Positions 4,832-5,287 of a stretch of DNA of 5,287 nt are shown here, piece by piece (within the stretch, counting starts at the first letter, position 1; each line of letters begins with the position of its first letter). This stretch comes from JBBRMU01 sp038230655 (GTDB lineage Bacteria > Patescibacteriota > Microgenomatia > UBA1406 > GWC2-37-13): NCBI GenBank assembly GCA_038230655.1, contig JBBRMU010000040.1, positions 1 through 5,287 of the forward strand, written 5' to 3'. The position numbers and the translations under genes are program-made. The notes beneath the pieces were generated by a model that was given only the letters and a program-made list of their open reading frames with translations, made no database searches and was not told the DNA's origin.

Positions 4832-5287
4832 ATGGAAGATCAGCAACCAGGACCAAATAAAAAAATAACGATAGTTGTAGGAGTTATAGTCCTACTTATT
4901 TTTATTGTTCTGACAGCAATATTAGTTCTAAGTTCCAAGAAACCTGGAGTAGATGGTGGGACTGGCACAATCTCAATCGTTCCAACGGTTACAGGAGGGA
5001 ATGGAGGGACTCCTTCGAGTATAAACATATCTCAAGGAGTTCAAAAAATACCTAAAGTAGTTTCTTCGAATAATGCCTCTTTGCTTATTATTAATTGGTT
5101 AGATAAACAAAAGTCTCCTGATGGGCGATACTATTTTTCTTCTTTTAACACGAAGTCAAATAGTCCAAATGTAGATAATCGGCTAGGAAGCGCTATCGTA
5201 TGGGCCAGGTATAAAGAACTGAAAAAGAACAAAACCACAGATCAAATCAATAAAATTAATACTGACCTAGACGTCTATTTAAATAAA
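4832..5287 (+). CDS. Membrane-anchored protein with WLxxQxxxDG motif (3' end outside window)
   Basis: An open frame of 152 codons runs to the window end. Residues 12-34 form a membrane anchor (ITIVVGVIVLLIFIVLTAIL and onward) ending in SSKK. Residues 38-66 are a Gly/Thr/Pro/Ser-rich linker, and the globular part begins at about residue 68. There, INWLDKQKSPDGRYYFSS (87-104) and LGSAIVWARYKELKKNK (118-134) look like the first unit of an alpha/alpha-toroid repeat, as in proteins with W-L-x-x-Q-x-x-D-G repeats. Such proteins include glycan-acting enzymes and terpene cyclases, so the likeness gives a fold idea only. The ATG at 4832 comes one base after the TAA of the gene before it. A weak GAGAAGG lies 15 bases ahead, too far to be ideal. 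The anchor closely matches that of the preceding gene product (VVGV followed by Leu/Ile/Val, then SKK), suggesting a co-expressed envelope pair. Confidence 0.8.
   Translation, partial: MEDQQPGPNKKITIVVGVIVLLIFIVLTAILVLSSKKPGVDGGTGTISIVPTVTGGNGGTPSSINISQGVQKIPKVVSSNNASLLIINWLDKQKSPDGRYYFSSFNTKSNSPNVDNRLGSAIVWARYKELKKNKTTDQINKINTDLDVYLNK

Noticed and set aside
1..5287. CRISPR array, tRNA/rRNA gene, insertion sequence or attachment site
   Set aside because: No regularly spaced repeats, no cloverleaf-like or rRNA-like stretch, no transposase and no terminal inverted repeats were seen on either strand.

Overview
The window is AT-rich and tightly packed, with every credible gene on the + strand. 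Small membrane-anchored proteins of unknown function, lean housekeeping enzymes with short termini, 1-4 base gene junctions and low GC together suggest a small-genome bacterium, most likely of the Candidate Phyla Radiation (Microgenomates-like). That assignment is an inference from style, not from a marker gene. TGA acts as a normal stop (it ends uppS right after the expected RRFG C-terminus), so the TGA-recoding lineages (Gracilibacteria/SR1, Mycoplasma) are unlikely.

Layout. Bases 1-171 hold the possible tail of an upstream gene, weak promoter-like signals and a 30-codon ORF that overlaps the next start. Bases 172-1015 hold two small single-pass membrane proteins. Their Met-rich C-terminal domains resemble DUF6799 and align to each other without gaps, so they look like an old tandem duplication. 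Bases 1059-3821 hold three enzymes: undecaprenyl diphosphate synthase (uppS), NAD(P)-dependent glycerol-3-phosphate dehydrogenase (gpsA) and an M24B aminopeptidase P/prolidase-like metallopeptidase. These are joined by a 4-base overlap and a 1-base gap. A new transcription unit probably starts at about 3834 with a good sigma70-type promoter and a hairpin leader. It encodes two membrane-anchored extracytoplasmic proteins: a 310-residue protein with a parvulin/SurA-like look, and a protein cut off by the window end that carries a WL..Q..DG.YY motif.

How the genes fit together. UppS makes the lipid carrier for cell-wall glycans and GpsA makes the glycerol-3-phosphate backbone of phospholipids, so the middle block is about envelope precursors, with a peptidase attached by translational coupling. 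The flanking genes all encode predicted membrane-anchored proteins, so apart from the peptidase the whole window has an envelope theme. I see no mobile element, CRISPR array, tRNA or rRNA, and no stretch over 300 bases without a gene. The most interesting material is the paired DUF6799-like proteins, the paired anchored proteins at the right end, and the way starts are specified (two strong Shine-Dalgarno sites against several starts with none).
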